From assembly GCF_019029495.1 (NCBI RefSeq), contig NZ_JAERQM010000002.1, forward strand, positions 682,001-746,000: a DNA stretch of 64,000 bases. Direction: 5' to 3'. The notes below the pieces were generated by a model. It was not told the origin of the DNA. It did not search any database and saw nothing but the letters and a program-made list of their open reading frames with translations. Below are positions 48,717 to 56,391 of the stretch, piece by piece (the first letter of the stretch is position 1; each line of letters begins with the position of its first letter). The translations under genes and the position numbers were made by a program. The stretch is from Falsiroseomonas oleicola (GTDB taxonomy: Bacteria; Pseudomonadota; Alphaproteobacteria; Acetobacterales; Acetobacteraceae).

Positions 48717-49454
48717 TCAGGGCCGCGTGCCGATGACGAGGACGGAACCGCCGCCGGGCATGGAAATGCCCGCGCGGCCGATGCGTCGCTCGATCTCGGA
48801 GACGGTGTGCAGGGTGGTGTCGATCCAGGGGGGGAAGTGGGTCACGTCGCTGGGCGCGCCGGGGCGTGCCTGCAACACCTTGCGTTGCAGCGCCATCAGC
48901 GGCAGCAGCAGGCCGTTCCAGTAGCGGGTGGTGATGGCAGTGAAGCCGCCGGCTTCCAGCAAAGCGCGGGCGGTGCGGGCGGTGTAGCGGCGGGCGGTGT
49001 GCACCCGCGCATCATGCGCGCTGCGCAGCCATTCATAGGCCGGCAGGTTCAGCACCACGGTGCCGCCGGGGCGCAGCACCCGGTGCAACTCCGCCATGCC
49101 GCGCGCCGGGTCCACGCCGGCATGGCAGATGACGTCGATGCTGACGGCGGCGCCGAAGCTGGCATCGGCGAAGGGCAGGGCATTGGCATCGCCGGCCGCG
49201 ACCGGGCTGCCGCTTTTCTGCGCGGCGCGGCGGGCGGCATCGGCGACATATTCCAGCCCCACCGCGGGCCGGGCCGGCTGGTCCTGGACCAGCTTGGCCA
49301 GGAAGCCGCCGGTGCCACAGCCGGCATCCAGCACCGGCCCCGGGGCGCCGGGCCGTTCGCGCAAGGCGTCGAGGATGCGGGCATGGGCGGCGCGATACCA
49401 CCACATGCCGTCCTCGGCCGCGTCCATCAGGTCGTATTCTGCGGGTTCCACCAC
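48717..49454 (-). CDS. class I SAM-dependent methyltransferase
   Basis: A 245-residue methyltransferase of the UbiE/type-11 kind. The SAM loop is VLDAGCGTGGFLAKL, followed by VGLEYVADAARRAAQ, GDANALPFADASFGAAVSID and ELHRVLRPGGTVVLNLPAYE. The start is uncertain: GTG 49454 (VVEPAEYDLMDAAEDGMWWY) gives the natural family N-terminus; ATG 49427 is next; a longer frame to 49538 begins in low-complexity sequence. It is the first gene of the GT2-flippase operon, so a glycan or lipid-linked intermediate is the likely substrate (inference). Confidence 0.82.
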   Translation of the reverse strand: MVEPAEYDLMDAAEDGMWWYRAAHARILDALRERPGAPGPVLDAGCGTGGFLAKLVQDQPARPAVGLEYVADAARRAAQKSGSPVAAGDANALPFADASFGAAVSIDVICHAGVDPARGMAELHRVLRPGGTVVLNLPAYEWLRSAHDARVHTARRYTARTARALLEAGGFTAITTRYWNGLLLPLMALQRKVLQARPGAPSDVTHFPPWIDTTLHTVSEIERRIGRAGISMPGGGSVLVIGTRP

Positions 49455-49555
49455 GCCCTTGTGACGCCGCACCGGGGCAACCGCAAGGCACCGGCAAGGC
49501 GGATCGGGGGCAGGCGCTGCGCCGCCGCCCGGTGCCACGGCACTTTAGCGAAGGC

Positions 49556-49606
49556 GGCCCGCCATGCGGGCCGAGCGGCCGAACGGCCGCCGCCGCTTAT
49601 GCGGCG
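49556..49606 (+). repeat. dispersed hairpin-array repeat, shortened copy C
   Basis: Three hairpins of the A/B element in the same order: GGCCCGC/GCGGGCC (49556-49572, loop CAT), GCGGCC/GGCCGC (loop GAAC, 49575-49590) and the constant CGCCGC-TTAT-GCGGCG (49591-49606). The junction GAGCG is kept. The 3-prime part of the element is missing; an unrelated GCATCCGC/GCGGATGC hairpin follows about 15 bp later. It lies in the divergent promoter gap of the methyltransferase and GT-C genes. Confidence 0.7.
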
Positions 49607-49701
49607 TACTTTACGAAACACAGCATCCGCCCAGCGGATGCCGCAATGCGGTTGCACCCTGTGGCAAGGCGGCCGAGGATGTGGCCAGCCGAGAGCCAGT
49701 C

Positions 49702-51300
49702 ATGACCCCGAAGCATCCGTCCCCGCCGGCCCGCCCGATCGCCGAAGCCTTGCCGCATCTGCCGGCCCGGGTGGCGCCCGAGACCCGCCTGCGGCTGTTG
49801 CGTGCCGTGGCCCTGCTGCCCGCGCTGGCCTTCCTGCTGATGGCGCTGACGCCGCCGCTGAATCACGACGTCGCGGCGATCCTGAACTTCGCCGAGCGCT
49901 GGGTGGCGGGCGAATCGCTTTTCCGCGACCTGATCGACGTCAACCCTCCGCTGATCTTCGTGCTGACCGCCATCCCGGCGCTGATCAGCCGCTTCACCCC
50001 GCTGGATATCGTCACCGCCTGGCTGCTCTGCGTGCTGTGCCTCTGCGCCCTGTCCTGGTGGATGTGCCTGCGGCTGCGGCAGAGGGCGGAGGAAGGGCCG
50101 GTGGAGCGGGCGGTGCTGGATGCGCTGATCCCGCTGGTGCTGGTGATGGTCGCCTATGATGTCGGCCAGCGGGAGCATCTGATGGCGCTGTTCGCGCTGC
50201 CCTATGCGCTGCTGGCGGCGCGCCGGGCGCAGGGCCTGGCGACACCGCGCGGGCTGGCGCTGGGCGTCACTGTCGCCGCCGCGCTCGGCTTCGCGCTGAA
50301 GCCGCATTTCCTGGCGATCCCGGCGCTGGTGGAGGTGCTGGTGCTGGCCCATCGCGGCCCGGCGGCGGCGCTGCGCGACCGGCTGCCCTGGCTGATGGCC
50401 GGCATCTGGCTGCTGTACCTGGCCAGCCTGCCGCTGGTCTTCCCCGATTATCTCGGCTTCGTCGTGCCGCTGGTGATGGATTTCTACCTCGGCAATGGCG
50501 GCATCGGGCTGTGGGACGTGCTGTTCACCGACCGGATGGGGGCTGCCACCCTGGCGCTGCTGGCGGCCATGGCATTGCTGCTCTGGCCCGGCGCCGGGGT
50601 GCCGGCGCGGATGCTGGCGGCGGCGGGGGTCGGCGGGATGCTCTCCGCCTGGGTGCAGCACAAGGGCTGGTCCTATCATGTGGTGCCGATGGCCATGGCC
50701 ACCGCGCTGCTGGCCGGCTGGGTGATCGCCCGCTGGTTCGACCGCGCCTTGGCGCCGGGCCGGGCCATGGCGGCGGCGCCGATGCTGGCGATCGGCATGG
50801 TGGTGGCCCTGGCGGCCGTGCATATCCGCGGCGAGAGCCCCTGGCGGCAGATCTGGTACGGGGTGCTGGCGGAGGGCCAGCTTTCCGCCACGCTGAAGCG
50901 GGAGGTCGCCGGGGAACGCCTGCTGGTGCTCTCGCCGGACATCTACCCGGTCTATCCGGCGCTGAACTACGCCCGCGCACGGTCCACCCTGCGGACCATG
51001 AACCTCTGGCTGCTGATCGGCGCCTATCCGGACTGTCCGGAGGGTGCGCCGCGCTATCGTGAACCCTGGGAGATGTCGCGCCCCGAATTTTTGGTCTACC
51101 GCACGGTGGCGGAGGATTTCGCGCGTGCCCCGCCGGGTGCGGTTCTGGTGGCGAAGAACTCCGGCATTCCCCGTTGCGGGGCGGAGGATTTCGACCCGAT
51201 CGCCTATTTCTCCCGCCACCCGGCCTTTGCCGAGACCTGGCGCCACTACACACGGGTGGTCCACATGAACACCTACCTTCTCTATCTGCGCGAGGATTGA
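49702..51300 (+). CDS. GT-C-like polytopic membrane protein
   Basis: A 532-residue inner-membrane protein with about ten helices and a C-terminal soluble part. The stretch PPLNHDVAAILNFAERWVAG after the first helix places an Asp where GT-C (GT39/GT87) transferases have their catalytic acid, and DLIDVNPPLIFVLTAIPALI follows. The C-terminal segment LSPDIYPVYPALNYARARST is typical of hypothetical Acetobacteraceae proteins of this layout. Start 49702 is chosen as the first ATG after the repeat element. Its stop shares a base with the next ATG (TGATG), so it leads the following operon. Confidence 0.75.
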   Translation: MTPKHPSPPARPIAEALPHLPARVAPETRLRLLRAVALLPALAFLLMALTPPLNHDVAAILNFAERWVAGESLFRDLIDVNPPLIFVLTAIPALISRFTPLDIVTAWLLCVLCLCALSWWMCLRLRQRAEEGPVERAVLDALIPLVLVMVAYDVGQREHLMALFALPYALLAARRAQGLATPRGLALGVTVAAALGFALKPHFLAIPALVEVLVLAHRGPAAALRDRLPWLMAGIWLLYLASLPLVFPDYLGFVVPLVMDFYLGNGGIGLWDVLFTDRMGAATLALLAAMALLLWPGAGVPARMLAAAGVGGMLSAWVQHKGWSYHVVPMAMATALLAGWVIARWFDRALAPGRAMAAAPMLAIGMVVALAAVHIRGESPWRQIWYGVLAEGQLSATLKREVAGERLLVLSPDIYPVYPALNYARARSTLRTMNLWLLIGAYPDCPEGAPRYREPWEMSRPEFLVYRTVAEDFARAPPGAVLVAKNSGIPRCGAEDFDPIAYFSRHPAFAETWRHYTRVVHMNTYLLYLRED

Positions 51301-52133
51301 TGTCGCATCAGGATTACGTCGGCCGCAGCGAGACCCGCGAGGACCGGCTCGACCCGAGACTGCTGCGCGGCATGGCCGCGACGCTGGGCCTGCCGATTCC
51401 CGCCGAGCTGCCGCCGCTGTGGCACTGGATGTTCTTCCAGGACTGGGTGATGCCGGAGGGGATCGGCCCGGATGGCCATCCGAAGCGGGGCGGCTTCCTG
51501 CCGCCCGTGCACGATCTGCCGCGCCGCATGTGGGCCGGCGGGCGGCTGCGCTTCCACCCGGTGGCATTGCACGCCGATGACATCGTCACCCGCACCAGCA
51601 CCATCCTGAAGGTGGAGGAGAAGTCGGGCGGATCGGGCCGGCTGGTCTTCGTCACCGTGGGCCACCTGCTGCACGGCCCGGCCGGGCTGGCGGTGGAGGA
51701 GGAGCAGGACATCGTCTATCGCGGGGCGGAGGGCGCGGCGGTGAAGCCCGCCGCGGCCGCGGCGGCCTGGCCGGAGGCCAGCAGCATGGCGGTGATGCCG
51801 GACCCGGTGATGCTGTTCCGCTACTCCGCTTTGACCGGCAACGGCCACCGCATCCATTACGACCACCCCTATGTGACCGGGGAGGAGGGCTATCCCGGCC
51901 TCGTGGTCCATGGCCCCTTGCAGGCGACGCTGATGGCGCAGCACGCGCTGGCGCAGTCGCCCGGCAAGCGCCTGCACAGCTTCGCCTTCCGCGGCCGCCG
52001 CCCGGCCTTCGACAGCCGGGCGCTGACCGTGCTGGGCCGGGTGGAGGGCGATCAGATGCGCCTGGAAACCCGCGACGACGGCGGCGCCACCTGCATGCAG
52101 GCCGAGGCCGAACTGGCCGATACCCTTGCCTGA
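51300..52133 (+). CDS. MaoC/HTD2-like acyl-CoA dehydratase (mesaconyl-C4-CoA hydratase type)
   Basis: A 277-residue hot-dog fold hydratase. The N-terminal half (LPPLWHWMFFQDWVMPEGIG, RRMWAGGRLRFHPVALHADD) resembles FAS1-like dehydratases. The C-terminal half carries the hydratase motif FRYSALTGNGHRIHYDHPYV with the catalytic Asp/His pattern and GLVVHGPLQATLM. Such proteins are annotated as mesaconyl- or itaconyl-CoA hydratases or mitochondrial HTD2-type dehydratases. The substrate is not defined here; no itaconate or methylaspartate-cycle gene is adjacent. It is coupled to the upstream gene by TGATG. Confidence 0.82.
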   Translation: MSHQDYVGRSETREDRLDPRLLRGMAATLGLPIPAELPPLWHWMFFQDWVMPEGIGPDGHPKRGGFLPPVHDLPRRMWAGGRLRFHPVALHADDIVTRTSTILKVEEKSGGSGRLVFVTVGHLLHGPAGLAVEEEQDIVYRGAEGAAVKPAAAAAAWPEASSMAVMPDPVMLFRYSALTGNGHRIHYDHPYVTGEEGYPGLVVHGPLQATLMAQHALAQSPGKRLHSFAFRGRRPAFDSRALTVLGRVEGDQMRLETRDDGGATCMQAEAELADTLA

Positions 52134-53070
52134 ACGACAAACGGGCACGGCGGCAGCGCGCCCGCTGCTGCCGCTGACCCAGAACACGCTGCGCGGCATC
52201 GCCATCATCGTTGCCGGCTATACCGTTATCTCCGCCGCCGATGCCGCCGTGAAATGGGCGCTGCCGGAGGTGGGGGTGGCGGTCGCCATGATCTGGCGCG
52301 GCGCCTTCGGCATGCTGGCCATCGCCCTGCTGGTGCGCGGCCGCGGGCTGATGCCCGTACGCCGCCCGCTGCTGGCGCTGCGTTCGCTGCTGCATTGCGT
52401 GGTGACGGTGGCCTTCTACCTGGCCTGGTTCAACGCCTTCCCGCTCGGTGCTTCCTACGCCGTGAATGCCGCCGCGCCGCTCATCATGACGCTGCTGGCG
52501 ATTCCGCTGCTGGGGGAGAAGGTGGGCTGGCGGCGCTGGACCAGCACCTGCGTCGGCTTCGTCGGCGTCATGGTCATCCTGCAGCCCGGCGGCGAGCTGT
52601 GGCGGTGGGAGGCGCTGATGCTGCTGGCCGGCGCGGCGACGCTCGGCCTGACGCGGATCTGGACCCGGGTGCTGGCTTCCACCGACACGCCGCAGACTAT
52701 CGCCTTCTGGCTGCTGGCGGCGCATGTGCCGGTGGGTTTGCTTCTGTTGCCGGTGTTCCCGCCGCTCGGCCCGCTGCTGCCGCGCTGGGATATCGTGATC
52801 TGCCTGGCCTTCCTCGGCATGGCGAACGGCTTCGCGCATCTGCTGTTCTCGCGTGCCTTCGCCATCGCGCCGGTCTCGGCCCTCGCCCCCTATGAATACA
52901 CCACGCTGCTCTGGGGCGGGGTGCTGGGCTTCCTGATCTGGGCCGAGGTGCCGGCCTGGAATACGGTGGCGGGCGCCGTCATCGTCATCGCCGCCGGCCT
53001 GTACAATCTGCACCGGGAGCAGGTGCGCCGGCGCGAGGACCGCGCCGCGGCGCTGAGGGAGCCTCGCTGA
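52126..53070 (+). CDS. DMT/EamA family transporter
   Basis: A 314-residue drug/metabolite transporter with ten helices in two EamA repeats (GIAIIVAGYTVISAADAAVK; NAAAPLIMTLLAIPLLGEKV at the end of the first; AFAIAPVSALAPYEYTTLLW in the second). It begins with TTG 52126, inside the end of the preceding gene; no ATG lies near the expected N-terminus. RhtA-like amino-acid or metabolite export is the usual role. A second family member follows directly, so the two may form a pair or be duplicates. Confidence 0.88.
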   Translation: MPERQTGTAAARPLLPLTQNTLRGIAIIVAGYTVISAADAAVKWALPEVGVAVAMIWRGAFGMLAIALLVRGRGLMPVRRPLLALRSLLHCVVTVAFYLAWFNAFPLGASYAVNAAAPLIMTLLAIPLLGEKVGWRRWTSTCVGFVGVMVILQPGGELWRWEALMLLAGAATLGLTRIWTRVLASTDTPQTIAFWLLAAHVPVGLLLLPVFPPLGPLLPRWDIVICLAFLGMANGFAHLLFSRAFAIAPVSALAPYEYTTLLWGGVLGFLIWAEVPAWNTVAGAVIVIAAGLYNLHREQVRRREDRAAALREPR

Positions 53071-53984
53071 TGGCCTTGCGGCATGATCCCAGGCGCGGCG
53101 TGATCTTCATGCTGGCCGCCTGCGCCCTGTTCGCGGCGATGAGCGTGCTGGTGAAGGAGCTGTCGGACCGCGTCCATTTCCTGGAGCAGATGTTCTTTCG
53201 CGGTGCCTTCGCCCTGCCGGTGGTGATGCTGATCGTGCTGCGCCGCGTCGGGCTGCGCGGCGACATTGCTGGCACGCTGCGCACCAGGCGTTTTCCCGGC
53301 CATGTGCTGCGGGCGCTGACCGGCACCGCGGCGCAGGCCTGTTCCTTCTATGCGCTGGCGCATCTGCCGCTGGCCGAGCACACGGCGCTGACCAATACCA
53401 CGCCGCTTTTCGTCACCCTGCTGTCGATCCCGCTGCTGGGGGAGAAGGTGGGCATCCATCGCGGCGGCGCGGTGCTGGTGGGCTTCCTGGGCATCGTCAT
53501 CATCGCGCTCGGCCAGGGCGCCTTCACCGGGGATTTTGGCGGCGCGGCGCGCTGGGGGATGATCGCGGCGCTGGCGCATGGCATGTTCTCGGCTGGCACC
53601 ACCATGCTGGTGCGGACGCTGTCCTCCACCGAATCCTCCGGCACCATCGTGCTGTGGCAGTCCCTGCTGATGACCTTCTTCAGCCTGTTCTGGCTGCCCT
53701 TCGTCTGGGTGACGCCGGGTCCGATGGACCTGCTGATGCTGATCGCCATCGGCCTGATCGGCGGCGCCGCGCAGACCCTGCTGACGGAGGCCTGGGCCAG
53801 TGCGCAGGTGTCCTTCCTCGCGCCCTATTCCTATTCGGCGCTGCTCTGGGCGGTGCTGTTCGGCTGGGTCGCCTTCGGCGATGTGCCGGGGGTCTCGACA
53901 CTGGCCGGTGCCTTGGCGATCGTGCTGGCCAGCCTCTACATCATGCATCGCGAGATCATGCTGCGCGGAAGGAAGAAGTCATGA
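53070..53984 (+). CDS. DMT/EamA family transporter
   Basis: A 304-residue paralogue of the preceding transporter with ten helices and the same markers (PRRGVIFMLAACALFAAMSV, ALTNTTPLFVTLLSIPLLGE, AQVSFLAPYSYSALLWAVLF). The two proteins are clearly related but differ along their length, indicating an old tandem duplication. The start shares a base with the preceding stop (TGATG), and its stop overlaps the MBL hydrolase start (ATGA). The substrate is unknown. Confidence 0.9.
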   Translation: MALRHDPRRGVIFMLAACALFAAMSVLVKELSDRVHFLEQMFFRGAFALPVVMLIVLRRVGLRGDIAGTLRTRRFPGHVLRALTGTAAQACSFYALAHLPLAEHTALTNTTPLFVTLLSIPLLGEKVGIHRGGAVLVGFLGIVIIALGQGAFTGDFGGAARWGMIAALAHGMFSAGTTMLVRTLSSTESSGTIVLWQSLLMTFFSLFWLPFVWVTPGPMDLLMLIAIGLIGGAAQTLLTEAWASAQVSFLAPYSYSALLWAVLFGWVAFGDVPGVSTLAGALAIVLASLYIMHREIMLRGRKKS

Positions 53985-54853
53985 GCATCCCCTTCCTGCG
54001 GGACGACCCGCTGCCGCCGGGCGTGGTGGCGGAGGTGGCGCCGGGCGTGCGGCGCATCCTGTGCGGCAATCCCGGACCCTTCACCTGGCGCGGGACCAAT
54101 ACCTGGCTGATCGGGCAGGGGCGGGTGGCGGTGCTGGATCCCGGGCCGGTGGATGCGGCGCATCTCGCCGCCATCCGGCGCGCGACGGAAGGCGAGACCA
54201 TCACGCACATCCTGGTCAGCCACACCCATCGCGACCATTCGCCGGGGGTGGCCGCGCTGCAGGCGGCCACCGGTGCGCCGAGCTACGGCTTCGGCCCGCA
54301 CCTCACGCCGCCCGACCAGGGCGGGGAGGGCGGCGACCATTCCTTCACCCCCGATGTGACGCTGGCCGATGGCGCGGTGCTGGAGGGGGATGAGTTTCGC
54401 CTGACCGCGATCCACACGCCGGGCCATTGCGCCAACCACCTGTGCTTCGCGCGGGAGGACGGCGTGCTGTTCAGCGCCGACCATGTGATGAGCTGGTCGA
54501 CCACCGTGGTCAGCCCGCCGGATGGCGACATGGCCGCCTACATGACCTCCCTGGGAAAACTGGCGGCGCGCGAGGCCCGCCTCTACCTGCCCGGCCACGG
54601 CCCGCCCTTGCCCGACCCCGCGCCCTTCGTCGCCGCGCTGGCGACGCATCGCCGGGAGCGGGAGGCGATGGTCCTGGACGCCCTGCGCATCGCCGGTCGC
54701 GCCAGCGCGCTGGAACTGGTGCCGGCGGTCTATGGTCCGGTGCTGGACATGAAGCTGGTGCCCGCCGCGGCGCGCAGCCTGCTGGCGCATCTGCTGAAAC
54801 TGGTGGCGGAGGGCGCGGCGCGGCAGGATGGGAACTGCTTCGAGCCGCGCTGA
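53981..54853 (+). CDS. MBL fold metallo-hydrolase (LACTB2-like)
   Basis: A 290-residue metallo-beta-lactamase-fold hydrolase. The zinc motif is HTHRDH (residues 81-86), with further ligands in TPGHCANHLCFA, SADHVMSW and LPGHGPP. The N-terminal GNPGPFTWRGTNTWLIG and a C-terminal winged-helix-like tail (RREREAMVLDALRIAGRASA onward) match the LACTB2/hydroxyacylglutathione-hydrolase-like group. It is the last gene of the coupled plus-strand operon and ends near the convergent NUDIX gene. Confidence 0.9.
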   Translation: MSIPFLRDDPLPPGVVAEVAPGVRRILCGNPGPFTWRGTNTWLIGQGRVAVLDPGPVDAAHLAAIRRATEGETITHILVSHTHRDHSPGVAALQAATGAPSYGFGPHLTPPDQGGEGGDHSFTPDVTLADGAVLEGDEFRLTAIHTPGHCANHLCFAREDGVLFSADHVMSWSTTVVSPPDGDMAAYMTSLGKLAAREARLYLPGHGPPLPDPAPFVAALATHRREREAMVLDALRIAGRASALELVPAVYGPVLDMKLVPAAARSLLAHLLKLVAEGAARQDGNCFEPR

Positions 54854-54874
54854 CCTCGGAGGGGGGCCTGCGCC

Positions 54875-55564
54875 TTACCCGTCGCTCAGCCGGTTGTCCT
54901 GCCCGCGGAAGACGATCCGCGGCCGCTCCGCCCGCTTCGCCGCCGGCACCTCCAGCCATTCCGAGAACTCGGTCAGGATCTTGGCGGTGATATCCGCCAG
55001 CTTCGCCGCGCGAGCCTCGCTCAGCGGATACCAGGCCAGCCCCTCCAACTCTCCCGACCCGCTGATCTCGCCGCGCACCGCCTCGGCGGGGGCGATCAGG
55101 AAGCGGGCGTTGAAGCGCATGCTGCGCGTGGTCGGCGTCACGGCGCGGCAGAGGTAGTCGAGCGGGGCGAGGTCGGCCAGCAGCCGCGTGCCGCGAAGCT
55201 CGCCCAGAAGCAGCCCCGTCTCCTCATACAATTCACGCACGGCGGCGACGCCCAAGGCGCGCGCCAGCGACGGCTTGGCCCGGTGTGCCAGCAGCCCGAG
55301 GGTCTCCGGCTTCATCTCCGAAAGCGTCTTCACGCCGTGGTCGCCGCGATCCACCCGGCCGCCCGGGAAGACCAGGATGCTCGGCATGAACTTGTGCTTG
55401 GCGTGGCGCATGCCCATCAGGATCTCGGGCTCGCCGGAGCCCCCCTTGGTCCCGGGCCGCCAGACGATCAGGCTGGCCGCATGGCGCGGCACCACCGCGC
55501 GCTTGCGCGGCGCCGGGATCAGGTCGCCGGCGCCGCCGGGGTTGTCGGCGGTCGCGTCAGCCAA
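54875..55564 (-). CDS. NUDIX hydrolase (NUDT19-like)
   Basis: A 229-residue NUDIX enzyme that probably hydrolyses CoA derivatives or other nucleoside diphosphates. The motif is split as in NUDT7/NUDT19 relatives: ILVFPGGRVDRGD, an insert of about 30 residues, then AAVRELYEETGLLLG with the metal-binding REXXEE. The TTG at 55564, overlapping the end of the nitroreductase gene, is the plausible start (LADATADNPGG); the longer upstream frame is antisense-like. It is the last gene of the acyl-CoA operon, consistent with CoA-ester turnover (inference). Confidence 0.85.
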   Translation of the reverse strand: MADATADNPGGAGDLIPAPRKRAVVPRHAASLIVWRPGTKGGSGEPEILMGMRHAKHKFMPSILVFPGGRVDRGDHGVKTLSEMKPETLGLLAHRAKPSLARALGVAAVRELYEETGLLLGELRGTRLLADLAPLDYLCRAVTPTTRSMRFNARFLIAPAEAVRGEISGSGELEGLAWYPLSEARAAKLADITAKILTEFSEWLEVPAAKRAERPRIVFRGQDNRLSDG

Positions 55565-56369
55565 GGTTGATGCCCCTCGTCGCCAGCCAGGCGCGGAAAT
55601 TCGCGCGTTCCGGCACGGACAACTGCCGCGCCGCATTCTCGGACCATGTGCAGCCTTCCGGCTTCGGCCCATGCACATCCGGATAGCGCGGCTTGCCCGG
55701 CGGGCGCAGCGCGTCATAGCCGGGCAGGGCGGCGGCAAGGCCACTGTCGTCATAGACCTCCCGATGCACCACCACGGAGGGAGGCAGGCGGGGGGAGGTC
55801 TCGTTGCGCGCCGCGGGGAAGCCGAGCGTCAGGCCGGCCAGGGGAAACACCCCCTCTGGCAGGCCGAACAGGTGCCGCACCAGATCCAGGTTGTTGCGCA
55901 CATAGGAGATCGGGCAGGTGCCGAGCCCCAGGGCCTCCGCCGCCAGGATGCCAAAGCCCATGGCGAGCGCGGCGTCGGCGCTGGCATTCAGGAAGGTGTC
56001 GATGCTGTCATTGGCATGGTCGCGGCCATGGGCCGCGCAGATTTCGCGCCCGCGCCGGATGTCGCCGCAGAACAGCAGCAGCACCGGCGCGTCCTTGATC
56101 CAGGGCATGGTGCCGATGGCATCCGCCACCTGCGCAATCTTGGCCGTATCCCGCGTCACCAGGATGGAATATTGCTGCAGGTCGGATTTCGCGGGCGCGG
56201 ATTGCGCGCCGGCCAGCACCAGATCCAGCAGCGCATCCGGCAGCGGGTCCGGCCGGTAGCGGCGGGTGACCCGCCGGTCCAGCAGCATGGCCAGGCCGGC
56301 GGGGATTTCGGCGGGCGGGGTGAAGGGCAGGGCGCCGTAGCGCGCGCGGATCAGGTTTTCGGCGTCCAT
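55557..56369 (-). CDS. nitroreductase family protein
   Basis: A 270-residue FMN-dependent oxidoreductase fold. The N-terminal DRRVTRRYRPDPLPDALLDL holds the FMN-binding Arg pair, followed by AGAQSAPAKSDLQQYSILV, IKDAPVLLLFCGD and the second FMN loop GFGILAAEALGLGTCPIS. The C-terminal extension (ALPGYDALRPPGKPRYPDVH) has a redox-unrelated Cys. The electron acceptor is unknown. Its end overlaps the NUDIX start, and it follows the acyl-CoA synthetase gene by 22 bases on the same strand. Confidence 0.88.
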   Translation of the reverse strand: MDAENLIRARYGALPFTPPAEIPAGLAMLLDRRVTRRYRPDPLPDALLDLVLAGAQSAPAKSDLQQYSILVTRDTAKIAQVADAIGTMPWIKDAPVLLLFCGDIRRGREICAAHGRDHANDSIDTFLNASADAALAMGFGILAAEALGLGTCPISYVRNNLDLVRHLFGLPEGVFPLAGLTLGFPAARNETSPRLPPSVVVHREVYDDSGLAAALPGYDALRPPGKPRYPDVHGPKPEGCTWSENAARQLSVPERANFRAWLATRGINLG

Positions 56370-56391
56370 GTCCTATAGCCTCCCACGCCGC

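Noticed and set aside
54875-55564. Insert in the NUDIX box as a sign of inactivation
   Set aside because: NUDT7/NUDT19-type enzymes normally have an insert before the REXXEE part, and the catalytic residues are intact.
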